Positions 8,709 to 16,850 of a stretch of 64,000 bases of DNA are shown here, piece by piece. The stretch is taken from assembly GCA_030684555.1 (NCBI GenBank), contig JAUXVN010000074.1:43396-107395 (forward strand), read 5' to 3'. The first letter of the stretch is position 1. Each line of letters begins with the position of its first letter. The stretch comes from Ignavibacteria bacterium (GTDB lineage: Bacteria > Bacteroidota > Ignavibacteria > Ignavibacteriales > Ignavibacteriaceae). The position numbers and the translations under genes are program-made. The notes under the pieces are model-generated. The model saw only the letters and a program-made list of their open reading frames with translations, ran no database searches and was not told the DNA's origin.

Positions 8709-9671
8709 TCATCCAACGGTTATTATTACGTTACCTATTTTTTGTCCGGTTTCTACATATTTATAAGCTTCAACAATTTCCGCCAAGCTGTAACTTCTGT
8801 CAATAACAGGTTTGAAGCTCCCTTTCTCAACTAATTCTTTTAGAAAAAGAACATCATTTTTATTAATTGAAGGAAGTGGGAAAAGTACTTTTTTACCACC
8901 AAACAAAGGAGTGATAAGTGCCAATAAAGGATTTTGCGATAAGTAACCAAGTTCAGTTGACATATAAATGCCATTCTCTTTTAATATCTGTTTGCATTTC
9001 CCAAATGAACTTTTTCCGACTGCATCAAATACTACATCAAATTTTTGATTGATTTTGGTGAAGTCTTCTTTTGTATAATCAATCACAAGATTAGCACCGA
9101 GAGATTTTACCAGCTCCATATTTTTAGTATCGCAAACGGCTGTAACTTCTGCTCCGATATGTTTAACTATTTGAACCGCCGCTGATCCAATTGCACCGGT
9201 TGCACCATTAATAAGAACACACTGTCCGGACTTAATTTTTGCAGCTCTAATATCACAAAGTGCATAATGCGCTCCTTCGGTAATCGGAGCAGCTTCCTTA
9301 AAAGATAGATTCTTTGGCATTGTAACAACTGAGTCATTTTCATTTATTACAAGATATTCAGAATGTGCACCAAATTTTATGTCGTTGTATCCGAATACTT
9401 TATCACCGACTTTAAATAAAGTCACATTTTTACCGATTGCTGTTACTTCACCTGCAAATTCGCTTCCCAATATTTGGTTTTTCGGTTTTAATAGTCCGGC
9501 GAAAAATCTAACAATAAAATATTCGGCACTTCTAAAACCACAATCAGTTCGGTTTACAGTTGTAACATTAACTTTCACTAGTAATTCATCATCCTTTGGA
9601 ATCGGTTTTTGAACTTCGGCAAGTCTTGCAACTTCCGGTGGACCATATTTTGTGTAAATAATAGCTTTCAT
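8709..9671 (-). CDS. Zinc-free MDR oxidoreductase (quinone reductase-like)
   Basis: A 320-residue medium-chain dehydrogenase/reductase. The N-terminal GroES-like domain starts MKAIIYTKYGPPEV and contains GSEFAGEVTAIGKNV and FKVGDKVFG. The Rossmann domain starts at NGATGAIGSAAVQIVKHIGAEV, which points to NAD(P)H binding. The zinc-binding cysteine cluster of classical alcohol dehydrogenases is absent, so NADPH:quinone or enone reductase activity is more likely than alcohol oxidation. It lies 17 bases after the antitoxin-like gene on the same strand and may be read from the same promoter. Confidence 0.85.
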   Translation of the reverse strand: MKAIIYTKYGPPEVARLAEVQKPIPKDDELLVKVNVTTVNRTDCGFRSAEYFIVRFFAGLLKPKNQILGSEFAGEVTAIGKNVTLFKVGDKVFGYNDIKFGAHSEYLVINENDSVVTMPKNLSFKEAAPITEGAHYALCDIRAAKIKSGQCVLINGATGAIGSAAVQIVKHIGAEVTAVCDTKNMELVKSLGANLVIDYTKEDFTKINQKFDVVFDAVGKSSFGKCKQILKENGIYMSTELGYLSQNPLLALITPLFGGKKVLFPLPSINKNDVLFLKELVEKGSFKPVIDRSYSLAEIVEAYKYVETGQKIGNVIITVG

Positions 9672-9688
9672 GTTTTTTTCGTTTTCTT

Positions 9689-9919
9689 TTAAGAGTAATG
9701 ATAAGTGTAATTATCCAATAGATTTCTAATTACCTTTTGATATTGGCTCCCGTGTTTTCGAGCTATACCTTTAAAGAAATCGATACTTGATTTGCTCAAA
9801 TTAAGTGTGATTTTAACAGTCTCCTCTTTGAAGACCAACTCTTCCGGTTTAGGTAAGAAGTCTTTTATAACTTCTATCTCTCCGATTTTTTCATCGCTAT
9901 ATTTTATTTTCTTTTTCAT
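9689..9919 (-). CDS. CopG/BrnA-like antitoxin without a visible toxin
   Basis: A 76-residue protein. The C-terminal half, VKITLNLSKSSIDFFKGIAR followed by YQKVIRNLLDNY, has the pattern of BrnA/CopG-type antitoxins: a ribbon strand, then two helices with the 'yQ..I...L..Y' ending. The N-terminal half would bind a toxin. In BrnTA systems the toxin gene is normally just upstream, but here only 140 noncoding bases precede it before the next gene. A palindrome suited to autoregulation lies 18 bases upstream of the start. Confidence 0.7.
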   Translation of the reverse strand: MKKKIKYSDEKIGEIEVIKDFLPKPEELVFKEETVKITLNLSKSSIDFFKGIARKHGSQYQKVIRNLLDNYTYHYS

Positions 9920-9936
9920 ATATCTGTTTTCCCGAT

Positions 9937-9968
9937 AGTTGTGTCAAGTTGTAAAATACAACACAACT
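9937..9968. promoter_or_regulatory. Nested palindromes upstream of the antitoxin-like gene (candidate operator)
   Basis: A perfect palindrome GTTGTA-AAA-TACAAC (9948-9962) sits inside longer arms, AGTTGTGT (9937-9944) and ACACAACT (9961-9968). The position, 18-49 bases upstream of the CopG-like start, fits an operator bound by that ribbon-helix-helix protein. The regulatory role is inferred from symmetry and position only. Confidence 0.5.
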
Positions 9969-10059
9969 GTTTCAATTATTTATTGATTCCATCCCCGTAT
10001 TAATTGAATAAAACGAATTGTTAAATGTTAAAATTCCAGCAAGCGAATTTTTTATTTTA

Positions 10060-10749
10060 TTAAAATACTTTATAATATATACCAAGCAACAAACTTGTTG
10101 ATGCTAATTTTACTTCTCCATCTCTGCGATTGAGAAAATTTAGGTCATTGTATCTACTCAATAATTCCAATTCAATATTGTTAAATATATTATAAGAAAC
10201 ACCAAGTCCAAGACTATAACCATATCTCATTCCATTTTCATAATCCGGATACCGGGAAATATGTCTATCTTGCGCCAACTCAACATAAACATCATCAAAG
10301 TAGTTAAATAATAGTGAGGCAGTTATAAACGGTTTTAATGAATAAAAATTGTATGTATAACTACTTCCAACCTGCAAAGACCAAATATCTAATTTTGTAG
10401 TAACATCATATAGTAATTCTCTTTCCAGGAAGTTGTTATAAATATTCATTGATTCAGTTCCTCGCATTCGAAGGTATTGAACATTTAACAACAAATTAAT
10501 TGGAAAATCTTCTAAAGAATATTTTGCACCAATTTGAAACTGAATTTCATTGTCTAAACTTAATCCTTCAAACGATGTATTAGTTCCATTTTTGTTTTCA
10601 TAAATTCCTATTCTTCCTAAATTTTCGGTAAAATAGTTACCTCCCTTAATGATATTTAATCCCGAACCTAATCCAATGGAGAGTGATTGAGAAAATATTT
10701 CAAATGAAAAAACTAAACATATTAGAAAAACAACTTTTAATGATTTCAT
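10060..10749 (-). CDS. Outer-membrane beta-barrel protein
   Basis: A 229-residue exported protein. A clear signal peptide (MKSLKVVFLICLVFSFEIFSQ) is followed by alternating hydrophobic/polar strands rich in Tyr, Phe and Asn, ending LLLGIYYKVF with a terminal aromatic residue as expected of an outer-membrane barrel (OmpW/OmpA-barrel-like size). The ATG at 10749 is preferred because GAGG lies 6 bases upstream; a longer frame starting at 10776 would place a polar stretch before the signal peptide. No partner genes suggest a ligand. Confidence 0.75.
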   Translation of the reverse strand: MKSLKVVFLICLVFSFEIFSQSLSIGLGSGLNIIKGGNYFTENLGRIGIYENKNGTNTSFEGLSLDNEIQFQIGAKYSLEDFPINLLLNVQYLRMRGTESMNIYNNFLERELLYDVTTKLDIWSLQVGSSYTYNFYSLKPFITASLLFNYFDDVYVELAQDRHISRYPDYENGMRYGYSLGLGVSYNIFNNIELELLSRYNDLNFLNRRDGEVKLASTSLLLGIYYKVF

Positions 10750-10886
10750 TTTAACCTCATTATTTTTTTGATACAACTAACAATTTTGCTTTTTAGCCGT
10801 CTGCCAATGGGAAGAAAATATACGGTTTGTTTTTGTTTTTTGATACAGTACCATATGATTCCATTTCTATAGATACAGAGATAAAC

Positions 10887-11264
10887 CTAAACTTCCATCA
10901 CCCAATTAACGGCATCATCTAATTCCGCAAACGGACTGGATTCATAACCTTCATCAAGTTTTTTCACCATTAGCGGAAATACAAAATCCTTGTTAATATT
11001 TGTAACAACTGCTATCCGGCAGCCGCCAAATACCTCAAGATTTTTTTTGAAATAATTTGCAATTTCCGGATACTCACTTATTCTGATATTAAAAGTAGCA
11101 AGTTTGTAATTAACGACAAACCTTCTCGTTCCTTTTGGAATTAGATTTTGTTCAATAGCATAATTCCATGAAGAAGAAATATCATCCAGGACTATCTCCC
11201 CGAAATAATATTTATACATTATTCCGATTTCATCATCATATAAATATTCAAATTTCTTTAACAA
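10887..11264 (-). CDS. SpoIIAA/STAS-like protein, function unknown
   Basis: A 125-residue soluble protein of alternating strands and helices without motif residues, similar in shape to SpoIIAA-like/STAS-family proteins (MLKKFEYLYDDEIGIMYKYY at the start, a central FVVNYKLATFNI strand, then helices and AVVTNIN). The start is a TTG at 11264, supported by AAAGGAG eight bases upstream. A decayed response-regulator gene ends 21 bases upstream on the same strand, which suggests it once belonged to a signalling pair. The assignment is by shape and is uncertain. Confidence 0.5.
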   Translation of the reverse strand: MLKKFEYLYDDEIGIMYKYYFGEIVLDDISSSWNYAIEQNLIPKGTRRFVVNYKLATFNIRISEYPEIANYFKKNLEVFGGCRIAVVTNINKDFVFPLMVKKLDEGYESSPFAELDDAVNWVMEV

Positions 11265-11285
11265 AAATTTCTCCTTTACAATTGA

Positions 11286-11511
11286 TTATAATTTGTGCAG
11301 AAATATTTTATCAACTAACTCTAACAATACTTTTTGCATAAACGGTTTTGAGATATAGTGACTCAAACCTTTTAATAAAAGGTCTTTTTTATCATCACTA
11401 TCGGCAAAGGAAGTTACAGCAATTATCTGGACATTCTCGTAACCACTGATTTTCTTTTGTCTGTGACAACTCTACCCCGTCGATCCCTCTACTTTTTATT
11501 TCCCGAATTAA
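11286..11511 (-). pseudogene. Remnant of a response-regulator receiver domain
   Basis: Read on the minus strand, one frame gives RQKKISGYENVQIIAVTSFA, then a helix, then LSHYISKPFMQKVLLELVDK and a stop at 11286. This is the C-terminal half of a CheY-like domain, with the conserved Thr/Ser (AVTS) and Lys-Pro (SKP). The preceding piece, IREIKSRGIDGVELSQ, is in a different frame, so a frameshift separates them. The phosphoacceptor Asp region and a start codon are missing. It therefore looks like a decayed gene rather than a small functional one. Confidence 0.65.
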
Positions 11512-12193
11512 TTTTAAAAAAATTGGTAAAAATTTCTAAAGAAATTACACTTTAGTATTTTTGATACAATTATAAGAAAATTATGATAACTGTCAAGTGC
11601 TGGCCATCACACGGGTTTTCTTGATTATCGACTATACCAAACCCTCAACGTTTTAAACTTTGCAAGTTTTCTAATCTTCATTCAGTATTGGATTTTTAGT
11701 TGATTAGAATTAGTTTGACCTTAATCCAAAGGTGTCTACACTGTTTAGCCGCTTAAATACATAACGAGAATTGGTTATAGAAGAATGGGGAAATGAACTA
11801 CTCATCTGTTATAGAATCGTAATGATAAATCTATCTTTATAGATAAATCATTTCCTGAGGTGAGATGCAAGATTTTAGATCTGTTCCACATGGTAGAAAA
11901 ACGGGAATTGGAAAAAGTTAAAGGAAAATTATTATAATAATAAGAAGTTATTGTAAGAGTTATTTATATTGTGAGCATAAATGAATTGGGATATTTAACG
12001 GTTCAGTTATAAAAAGAAAGATTATCAATACTACGCCATCACAAAAATTGTAATGATGGGGTGAAAAGCTATTTTCAAAAAATTAACATTTATGATCAAA
12101 AATTTCTTATTCAACATTTTCAAGACTCACAAAAAAGGTGATGCAATCTGCTTTATGATTAAGTATAAAAACAATAATTAATTAGGACTGATA
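11512..12193. other. Intergenic stretch without recognised genes
   Basis: About 680 bases without a convincing reading frame on either strand. Only short frames occur, for example one of 18 codons near 11866, with no recognisable product. It lies between a decayed regulator and a Bro-N gene and is probably degraded accessory DNA. Confidence 0.6.
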
Positions 12194-13048
12194 ATGAATA
12201 ATGAAAAATCACTTGCGGTTTTTGAGACTTTTAAAATCCGCCGTCATTATGATGTAATAAAAGAAATATGGTATTTCTCTGTAATTGATATTGTTGCCGC
12301 TTTAACTGATCAATCCGATTACCAAACTGCAAGGAAATATTGGAATCAACTTAAAGTTCGATTAAAAAGAGAAGGAAGTCAGTCGGTGACAAACTGTCAC
12401 CAACTGAAAATGCTCTCTGCAGACGGTAAAAAATATGTCACTGATGTAGCCGATGTGGAAACTATCCTTCGACTTGTTCAATCTGTACCAAGCAAAAAAG
12501 CAGAACCTATTAAACTTTGGCTCGCAAGAGTCGGATATCAGAGGATCGAGGAAATGAACGATCCCGAAAAAGCACTTAATCGTTCACGTGAATATTGGCA
12601 AAAACAAGGAAGAAGTGAAAAATGGATTCAACAACGAATGCTCGGACAAGAAACCCGAAATAAATTAACAGACTATTGGAATAATCACGGTGTAATAAAA
12701 GATTCAGAATTCTCTATTCTCACTAATATCATCCATAAAGAATGGAGTGATTTTTCTGTTAAGGAACATAAAAACTTGAAAGGGCTTAAATCCCAAAATC
12801 TAAGAGACCACATGAGCGAAGCTGAATTAATTTTTACAGCTCTGGCAGAACTCTCCACACGCCAAATTGCTGAAACTTTTAACTCTGAAGGTCTCCAAGA
12901 AAATAAAATTCCGGCTAAAAAAGGGGGCAAAATTGCAAAGGATGCTCGTAAGGCTCTCGAACTCAAAACCGGCAAAAAAGTTGTTACCGGGGAAAATTTT
13001 CTGCCTCCGGCTAAAGAGCAAAATTTGATTAACAAAAAGAAGAAGTGA
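12194..13048 (+). CDS. Bro-N domain protein with DinD-like C-terminus
   Basis: A 284-residue protein. Residues ~5-115 match the Bro-N (baculovirus repeated ORF/antirepressor) domain: FKIRRHYDVIKEIWYFSVIDIVAAL, ARKYWNQLKVRL and DVETILRLVQSVPSKKAEPI. The C-terminal half, with VKEHKNLKGLKSQNLRDHMS, ELIFTALAELSTRQIAE and a glycine/lysine stretch GKIAKDARKALELKTGKKVV, resembles the damage-inducible protein DinD. Such proteins are widely exchanged between phages and chromosomes, but no phage gene is nearby. AGGA precedes the ATG. The molecular role is unknown; DNA binding is plausible. Confidence 0.8.
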   Translation: MNNEKSLAVFETFKIRRHYDVIKEIWYFSVIDIVAALTDQSDYQTARKYWNQLKVRLKREGSQSVTNCHQLKMLSADGKKYVTDVADVETILRLVQSVPSKKAEPIKLWLARVGYQRIEEMNDPEKALNRSREYWQKQGRSEKWIQQRMLGQETRNKLTDYWNNHGVIKDSEFSILTNIIHKEWSDFSVKEHKNLKGLKSQNLRDHMSEAELIFTALAELSTRQIAETFNSEGLQENKIPAKKGGKIAKDARKALELKTGKKVVTGENFLPPAKEQNLINKKKK

Positions 13049-13118
13049 TTTAGTTATCAATAAAACGAACCTTAACACAAAAGATTTTCACTTATACTTC
13101 GATTAGCTTTTTAAATTT

Positions 13119-13505
13119 CTACTCCGCTAATGCAACTATCAGACTTGTAACAAATAGCAGCACAGTTACCGGAACCCAGATTTTTCGCTCTATTTTACTC
13201 GGTGTAATGGTGTTCATCACAATACCCAACGCCAAGTATCCTACAACAAACCAAATACCGATTTCAGTGTATGACTTGAAATGATTCCAAAGTATATTAG
13301 CCTTAACCAATACAATAATTGCAAATAAGAGTAAAATTAAGATTGAAATAAAACTCACTATTCTCATCTTAATCGGTAATTTGCCTTTATATTTTCCCCC
13401 CATGGTTGCTTCTCCCCAGGGCATTCCAAATAATAATAAAAGATGAAAAATTATTGTTACTCCGATTAATGTTGTAAAGACAAACGTTGATATTTCTATG
13501 TACAT
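13119..13505 (-). CDS. Small integral membrane protein, four predicted helices
   Basis: A 128-residue protein with four hydrophobic segments (residues ~5-27, ~49-68, ~80-100 and ~108-125). The loop between helices 1 and 2 carries MPWGEATMGGKYKGKLP, which looks conserved in kind, being rich in Gly, Pro and Trp. No transport or enzyme motif is recognised. The ATG at 13505 has only a weak ribosome site. It stands alone between the Bro-N gene and the tRNA pair. Confidence 0.6.
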   Translation of the reverse strand: MYIEISTFVFTTLIGVTIIFHLLLLFGMPWGEATMGGKYKGKLPIKMRIVSFISILILLLFAIIVLVKANILWNHFKSYTEIGIWFVVGYLALGIVMNTITPSKIERKIWVPVTVLLFVTSLIVALAE

Positions 13506-13589
13506 AAACTTATTTTTATTCCTTTAATCATTTTAGACATTGTTATTTGTTTTTCATCGTCTGTTTCGAATATTATCAGCTTCTATTTA

Positions 13590-13625
13590 AAATGAAAAAT
13601 GCGAAAACATTTTGTTTTCGCATTT
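13590..13625 (-). terminator. Rho-independent terminator of the tRNA pair
   Basis: A perfect 12-base stem, AAATGCGAAAAC (13597-13608) and GTTTTCGCATTT (13614-13625), with a 5-base loop. On the minus strand it is followed by TTCATTTT. It begins 4 bases after the tRNA-Val 3' end. Confidence 0.85.
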
Positions 13626-13629
13626 CTTG

Positions 13630-13704
13630 TGGGAGCACATGGATTCGAACCAAGGACCCCCTGCTTGTAAGGCAGGTGCTCTGAACCAGCTGAGCTATGC
13701 TCCC
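13630..13704 (-). tRNA. tRNA-Val (anticodon TAC)
   Basis: A 75-base cloverleaf on the minus strand. The acceptor stem GGGAGCA pairs with TGCTCCC, the D stem is GCTC/GAGC, and the anticodon stem CCTGC/GCAGG encloses the loop CTTACAA, giving anticodon TAC. The T loop is TTCGAAT. The T stem has one T-T mismatch. The discriminator base is A and CCA is not encoded. Confidence 0.95.
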
Positions 13705-13782
13705 AATTAAGGTCATTCATAATTTAGACTGTAAATATAATTATGTAATGTTCTATTACCAAATACTTTTTTCTGATTTTCG

Positions 13783-13855
13783 AGCGAGCGACGGGATTCG
13801 AACCCGCGACCCTTAGCTTGGGAAGCTAATGCTCTACCAACTGAGCTACGCTCGC
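13783..13855 (-). tRNA. tRNA-Gly (anticodon CCC)
   Basis: A 73-base cloverleaf on the minus strand. The acceptor GCGAGCG pairs with CGCTCGC, the D stem is GCTC/GAGC, and the anticodon stem TTAGC/GCTAA encloses the loop TTCCCAA, giving anticodon CCC. The T loop is TTCGAAT and the discriminator is U, as usual for glycine. It lies 78 bases upstream of tRNA-Val, probably in one transcript. Confidence 0.95.
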
Positions 13856-13867
13856 ATTTTCGCTTAC

Positions 13868-13898
13868 CAAAACTAATTCTTTTTTATTAATCTCTCAA
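13868..13898 (-). promoter_or_regulatory. Bacteroidota-type promoter of the tRNA pair
   Basis: On the minus strand, TTG (13896-13898), 20 bases and TAGTTTTG (13868-13875) match the Bacteroidota -33/-7 pattern TTG...TAnnTTTG. The -7 box ends 12 bases before the tRNA-Gly 5' end, which suits a short leader. Confidence 0.7.
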
Positions 13899-13958
13899 GT
13901 CTATTTTGAAAAAGATTATTAAATAACTCACCTTAGGCAGAACTAATAATTGAATCGA

Positions 13959-14080
13959 CCCGACATTTATGTCGGGGATCAAATTAGCAAGAAGAACCGG
14001 GCTTAGCCCAATTTAAGCAGTTATTTTGGCTAAAGCCTGTATTTGTCAGGTTGTTTAGACTACGTCCTGAAGGACGTAGT
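13959..14080. repeat. REP-like repeat cluster of four hairpins
   Basis: Four short inverted repeats follow one another: CCCGACA/TGTCGGG (13959-13976), GGGCT/AGCCC (13999-14009), GGCT/AGCC (14038-14047) and ACTACGTCC/GGACGTAGT (14059-14080). The last has the same arms as the hairpin at 8015-8036. The arrangement is like extragenic palindromic units spread by Y1 transposases. No transposase gene is in the window. Confidence 0.65.
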
Positions 14081-14231
14081 TATTCAATCACAACTTTTTC
14101 GTAAGGTGAATTAATAATATTGCGCCGCTGATTCTCCGCAAAAAAGTTTTTTGTTAACTAATAGTTATTTACTTTAACGGAGCACTATTAGTACCACTCC
14201 GGAAACTATTTTTATATTTTGAAGGATGAAA

Positions 14232-14888
14232 ATGTTGGATAACAGACACAAAATTATTGTTTCGAATTTAAGAAAAAATTATTCTTTATTTGAATTGAAT
14301 GAAAATGAACTTCCGAATAACCCAATTTCATTATTTGAGAAATGGTTTAATCAAGCAGTTGAGTCTGAAGTTGATGAACCCAACGCAATGACTCTTGCAA
14401 CTTGCTCTAAAGACGGGAAACCTTCTGCAAGAATAGTTTTATTAAAGGAATTTAGTTCGGATGGATTTATTTTCTTTACAAATTATGAAAGTCGTAAAGG
14501 AATTGAAATTATTTCTAACCCTAATGTAGCCTTAGTTTTTCTCTGGAAAGAACTTGAAAGACAAATAAGGATTGTTGGATTTTCCGAAAAAACATCACGA
14601 GAGGAATCAGAGAAATATTTTTACTCTCGCCCGATCGAAAGTCAAATTGGGGCATATATTTCAACTCAAAGTTCAGTTTTAACAAGCAAAGAAGAGCTAT
14701 TTAAAAAATTTGAGGGAATAAAAAAACAATGTAAAAATAACAAAATCCCCTTTCCCGAAAATTGGGGTGGGTTTAGAGTTGTTCCGAATGAAATGGAATT
14801 TTGGCAGGGACAGCCAAATCGTCTGCATGATAGAATTGTCTATTCAAGAAACAAAAATGATTGGAGTACTAAACGACTTTATCCGTAA
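14232..14888 (+). CDS. pdxH: Pyridoxamine 5'-phosphate oxidase
   Basis: FMN-dependent oxidase that makes pyridoxal 5'-phosphate from the pyridoxine or pyridoxamine phosphates. Residues matching PdxH include PNAMTLATCSKDGKPSARIV, LKEFSSDGFIFFTNYESRKG, the 'RQIRI.G' strand, SRPIESQIGAY, PENWGGFRVVP, EFWQGQPNRLHDR and the C-terminal RLYP. The length (218 residues) is normal. The ATG at 14232 is preferred because GAAGG lies 6 bases upstream; the ATG at 14226 abuts that site. Its 3' end overlaps the convergent exporter gene by 20 bases. Confidence 0.95.
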   Translation: MLDNRHKIIVSNLRKNYSLFELNENELPNNPISLFEKWFNQAVESEVDEPNAMTLATCSKDGKPSARIVLLKEFSSDGFIFFTNYESRKGIEIISNPNVALVFLWKELERQIRIVGFSEKTSREESEKYFYSRPIESQIGAYISTQSSVLTSKEELFKKFEGIKKQCKNNKIPFPENWGGFRVVPNEMEFWQGQPNRLHDRIVYSRNKNDWSTKRLYP

Positions 14889-15741
14889 TTCTTTTGGAAA
14901 TATATTTTTCTAGAATCACCGTTCTGAAGGTAATTCCGAATAAAATAATAATACCTCCAAGAATTGCCCAATTGGAAGGTTGTTCTCCATAACCGATTAA
15001 AACCCAAACCGGATTTAATACCGGTTCAATCATTGAAATCATTGATGCTTCTATCGCATAAACTTTCTTTAAGCCCCACGAAAATATCGCATAAGCAATT
15101 CCAATCTGGAAGATTCCAAGAAAAGAAACCATAATGAAATCACTTACCAAAAACTCTTTAATATCAAAAAAAGAGAACGAACAAATAATCGCGATTATTA
15201 AATTTCCGACAAAAATTGTTGGATATTGATATTCAGGTTTATTCTTCCTCATTCCGAGTAAGAAGGCTGCAAATGCAACTCCGGAGAGAAGTGCAACAAT
15301 GTTTCCCTGTATATGTCCCGGGGATAACTCTCCCATAAAAAAAAGTACCATTCCCGCAAAACAAATTACTATGGTAATTAAATTAAATCTTTCGAAATAA
15401 GTTTTGAGTAAGATTGGCTCAAGAATTAATACGTAAATCGGTGCGGTATATTGAAGAAAGATGGCGTTTGCAGCAGTTGTTGTTTTGGTTGCAATTACAA
15501 ATAAGATGAGAATTCCCGCATAGAATAAACCGTTAATGAACGTGAAGCGATTGAACTTAAAAACTTTTTTTCTAAAAATAATTAAAAAAGTCAGTGCTGC
15601 AAATAAAGAACGAAGTCCGGCAAGTTGTAGTGAATTGAGTGAGATTAACTTAATGAATATACCTCCGGTACTCCACAAAATAGCAGCTATAAAGACTGCT
15701 ATAAGTCCCTTTTGATGTTCATTAAATCTACTCATTGACAT
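14869..15741 (-). CDS. EamA-family (DMT) transporter
   Basis: A 290-residue inner-membrane protein with ten hydrophobic helices in two EamA repeats. It begins HQKGLIAVFIAAILWSTGGI and the second repeat includes GNIVALLSGVAFAAFLLG and a region with EASMISMIEPVLNPVWVLIG, a hallmark of the EamA/RhaT drug/metabolite superfamily. Such proteins usually export or exchange small metabolites; the substrate cannot be told. It converges on and overlaps pdxH by 20 bases, so no terminator separates them. Confidence 0.9.
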   Translation of the reverse strand: MSMSRFNEHQKGLIAVFIAAILWSTGGIFIKLISLNSLQLAGLRSLFAALTFLIIFRKKVFKFNRFTFINGLFYAGILILFVIATKTTTAANAIFLQYTAPIYVLILEPILLKTYFERFNLITIVICFAGMVLFFMGELSPGHIQGNIVALLSGVAFAAFLLGMRKNKPEYQYPTIFVGNLIIAIICSFSFFDIKEFLVSDFIMVSFLGIFQIGIAYAIFSWGLKKVYAIEASMISMIEPVLNPVWVLIGYGEQPSNWAILGGIIILFGITFRTVILEKYISKRITDKVV

Positions 15742-15868
15742 TTTTATATTTTTATTAACAATGCAATTTAACGCACTGATTTCATTTGAAGAAGAAATAA
15801 TTGAATAAAAATAAATATATTTTTATTGAGGTAGGAACGGAGAAAATTGTGAAAGATTTTATTGGAAG

Positions 15869-15900
15869 AAAGTGGAGAACAGAAAGGTGTCCTCCACTTT
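15869..15900 (-). terminator. Hairpin downstream of argF (probable terminator)
   Basis: A perfect 9-base stem, AAAGTGGAG (15869-15877) and CTCCACTTT (15892-15900), begins 7 bases after the argF stop on the minus strand. The T tract after it is weak (TTTCTT), so efficiency is uncertain. Confidence 0.55.
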
Positions 15901-15906
15901 AAGAAT

Positions 15907-16842
15907 TTATTGCATTAAAAGAGTCATGATTGCTTTTTGAACGTGTAATCTATTTTCAGCTTCATCAAAAATGACAGAGTTAGCTGAATCAGCTACTTCA
16001 TTAGTTACTTCATCTCCGCGATGAGCTGGTAAGCAGTGCATAAATAAGTAATCTGATTTTGCTTCAGCAACAAGTTTACTATTTACTTGAAAATCTTTGA
16101 ATAATAATTTTCTTTCTTCAGCTTCCTTTTCCTGCCCCATACTTGCCCAAACATCGGTATAAATAATGTCAGCATCTTTAACTGCTGTAAACGGATCTTC
16201 AATTATTTCAATCTTACTTCCACTAATAGCAGCATTACGATTAGCATTATTAACAATCTCAGGTAATGGTTTAAATCCCGAAGGAGAAGCAATCGAAATA
16301 TCCATTCCTACTTTTGAACAGCCATGTAAAAGACTGTGCGCCATATTGTTTCCATCACCAAGATAAGCGAGTTTTAGCCCTTTAAGAGTTCGTTTCTTTT
16401 CGTATATAGTGAAAAGATCTGTAAGTACCTGGCAAGGGTGCAGAAGATCAGTCAATCCATTTATTACTGGAATTGAGCCATAAGTTGCAAGATCAACTAC
16501 ATCTTGATGTGCAAAAGTTCTTATCATAATTCCACTGTGATAACGGGATAGTACTTTTGCAGTATCAGAAATATTTTCACTCTTTTTCAATTGAAGATCA
16601 TTCGGACCATAATAGAATCCAATTCCGCCAAGTTGATAAATACCAACCTCAAACGAAACACGGGTTCGTGTAGAAGGTTTTGAGAAAATCATTCCGAGGG
16701 TTTTTCCTTTAAGGTAATGATGTTCTTCTCCCGCGTACAATTTTTGTTTTAAAGTTTTGCTTAGATCAAATATTTGCCAAATCTCTTCTTCCGACAAATC
16801 ATTAATAGAAAGAAGACTTTTTCCATTCATTCGTATTGCCAT
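15907..16842 (-). CDS. argF: Ornithine carbamoyltransferase
   Basis: Transfers the carbamoyl group between carbamoyl phosphate and ornithine, giving citrulline or the reverse. The carbamoyl-phosphate site STRT lies at residues 57-60, HPCQ is in the middle, the ornithine SMG loop is in DVWASMGQE, and the catalytic Cys270 is in HCLPAHRG. The length (311 residues) is normal. It is the last gene of the run glmS, GTPase, carbamate kinase, argF and starts 8 bases after the kinase. That pairing favours a catabolic or salvage role (citrulline to ATP) over biosynthesis, although the enzyme is reversible and no arginine deiminase is nearby. Confidence 0.93.
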   Translation of the reverse strand: MAIRMNGKSLLSINDLSEEEIWQIFDLSKTLKQKLYAGEEHHYLKGKTLGMIFSKPSTRTRVSFEVGIYQLGGIGFYYGPNDLQLKKSENISDTAKVLSRYHSGIMIRTFAHQDVVDLATYGSIPVINGLTDLLHPCQVLTDLFTIYEKKRTLKGLKLAYLGDGNNMAHSLLHGCSKVGMDISIASPSGFKPLPEIVNNANRNAAISGSKIEIIEDPFTAVKDADIIYTDVWASMGQEKEAEERKLLFKDFQVNSKLVAEAKSDYLFMHCLPAHRGDEVTNEVADSANSVIFDEAENRLHVQKAIMTLLMQ

Positions 16843-16850
16843 AATATTTC

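Noticed and set aside
9920..10059. Search for a BrnT-like toxin upstream of the antitoxin-like gene
   Set aside because: The gap is 140 bases, too short for a toxin of ~90 residues, and contains only the palindrome.
12194..13048. Prophage suggested by the Bro-N gene
   Set aside because: No integrase, capsid, terminase or lysis gene is in the window.
12685..13078. Two minus-strand frames opposite the Bro-N gene
   Set aside because: They are antisense to a well-supported coding region and have no domain features.
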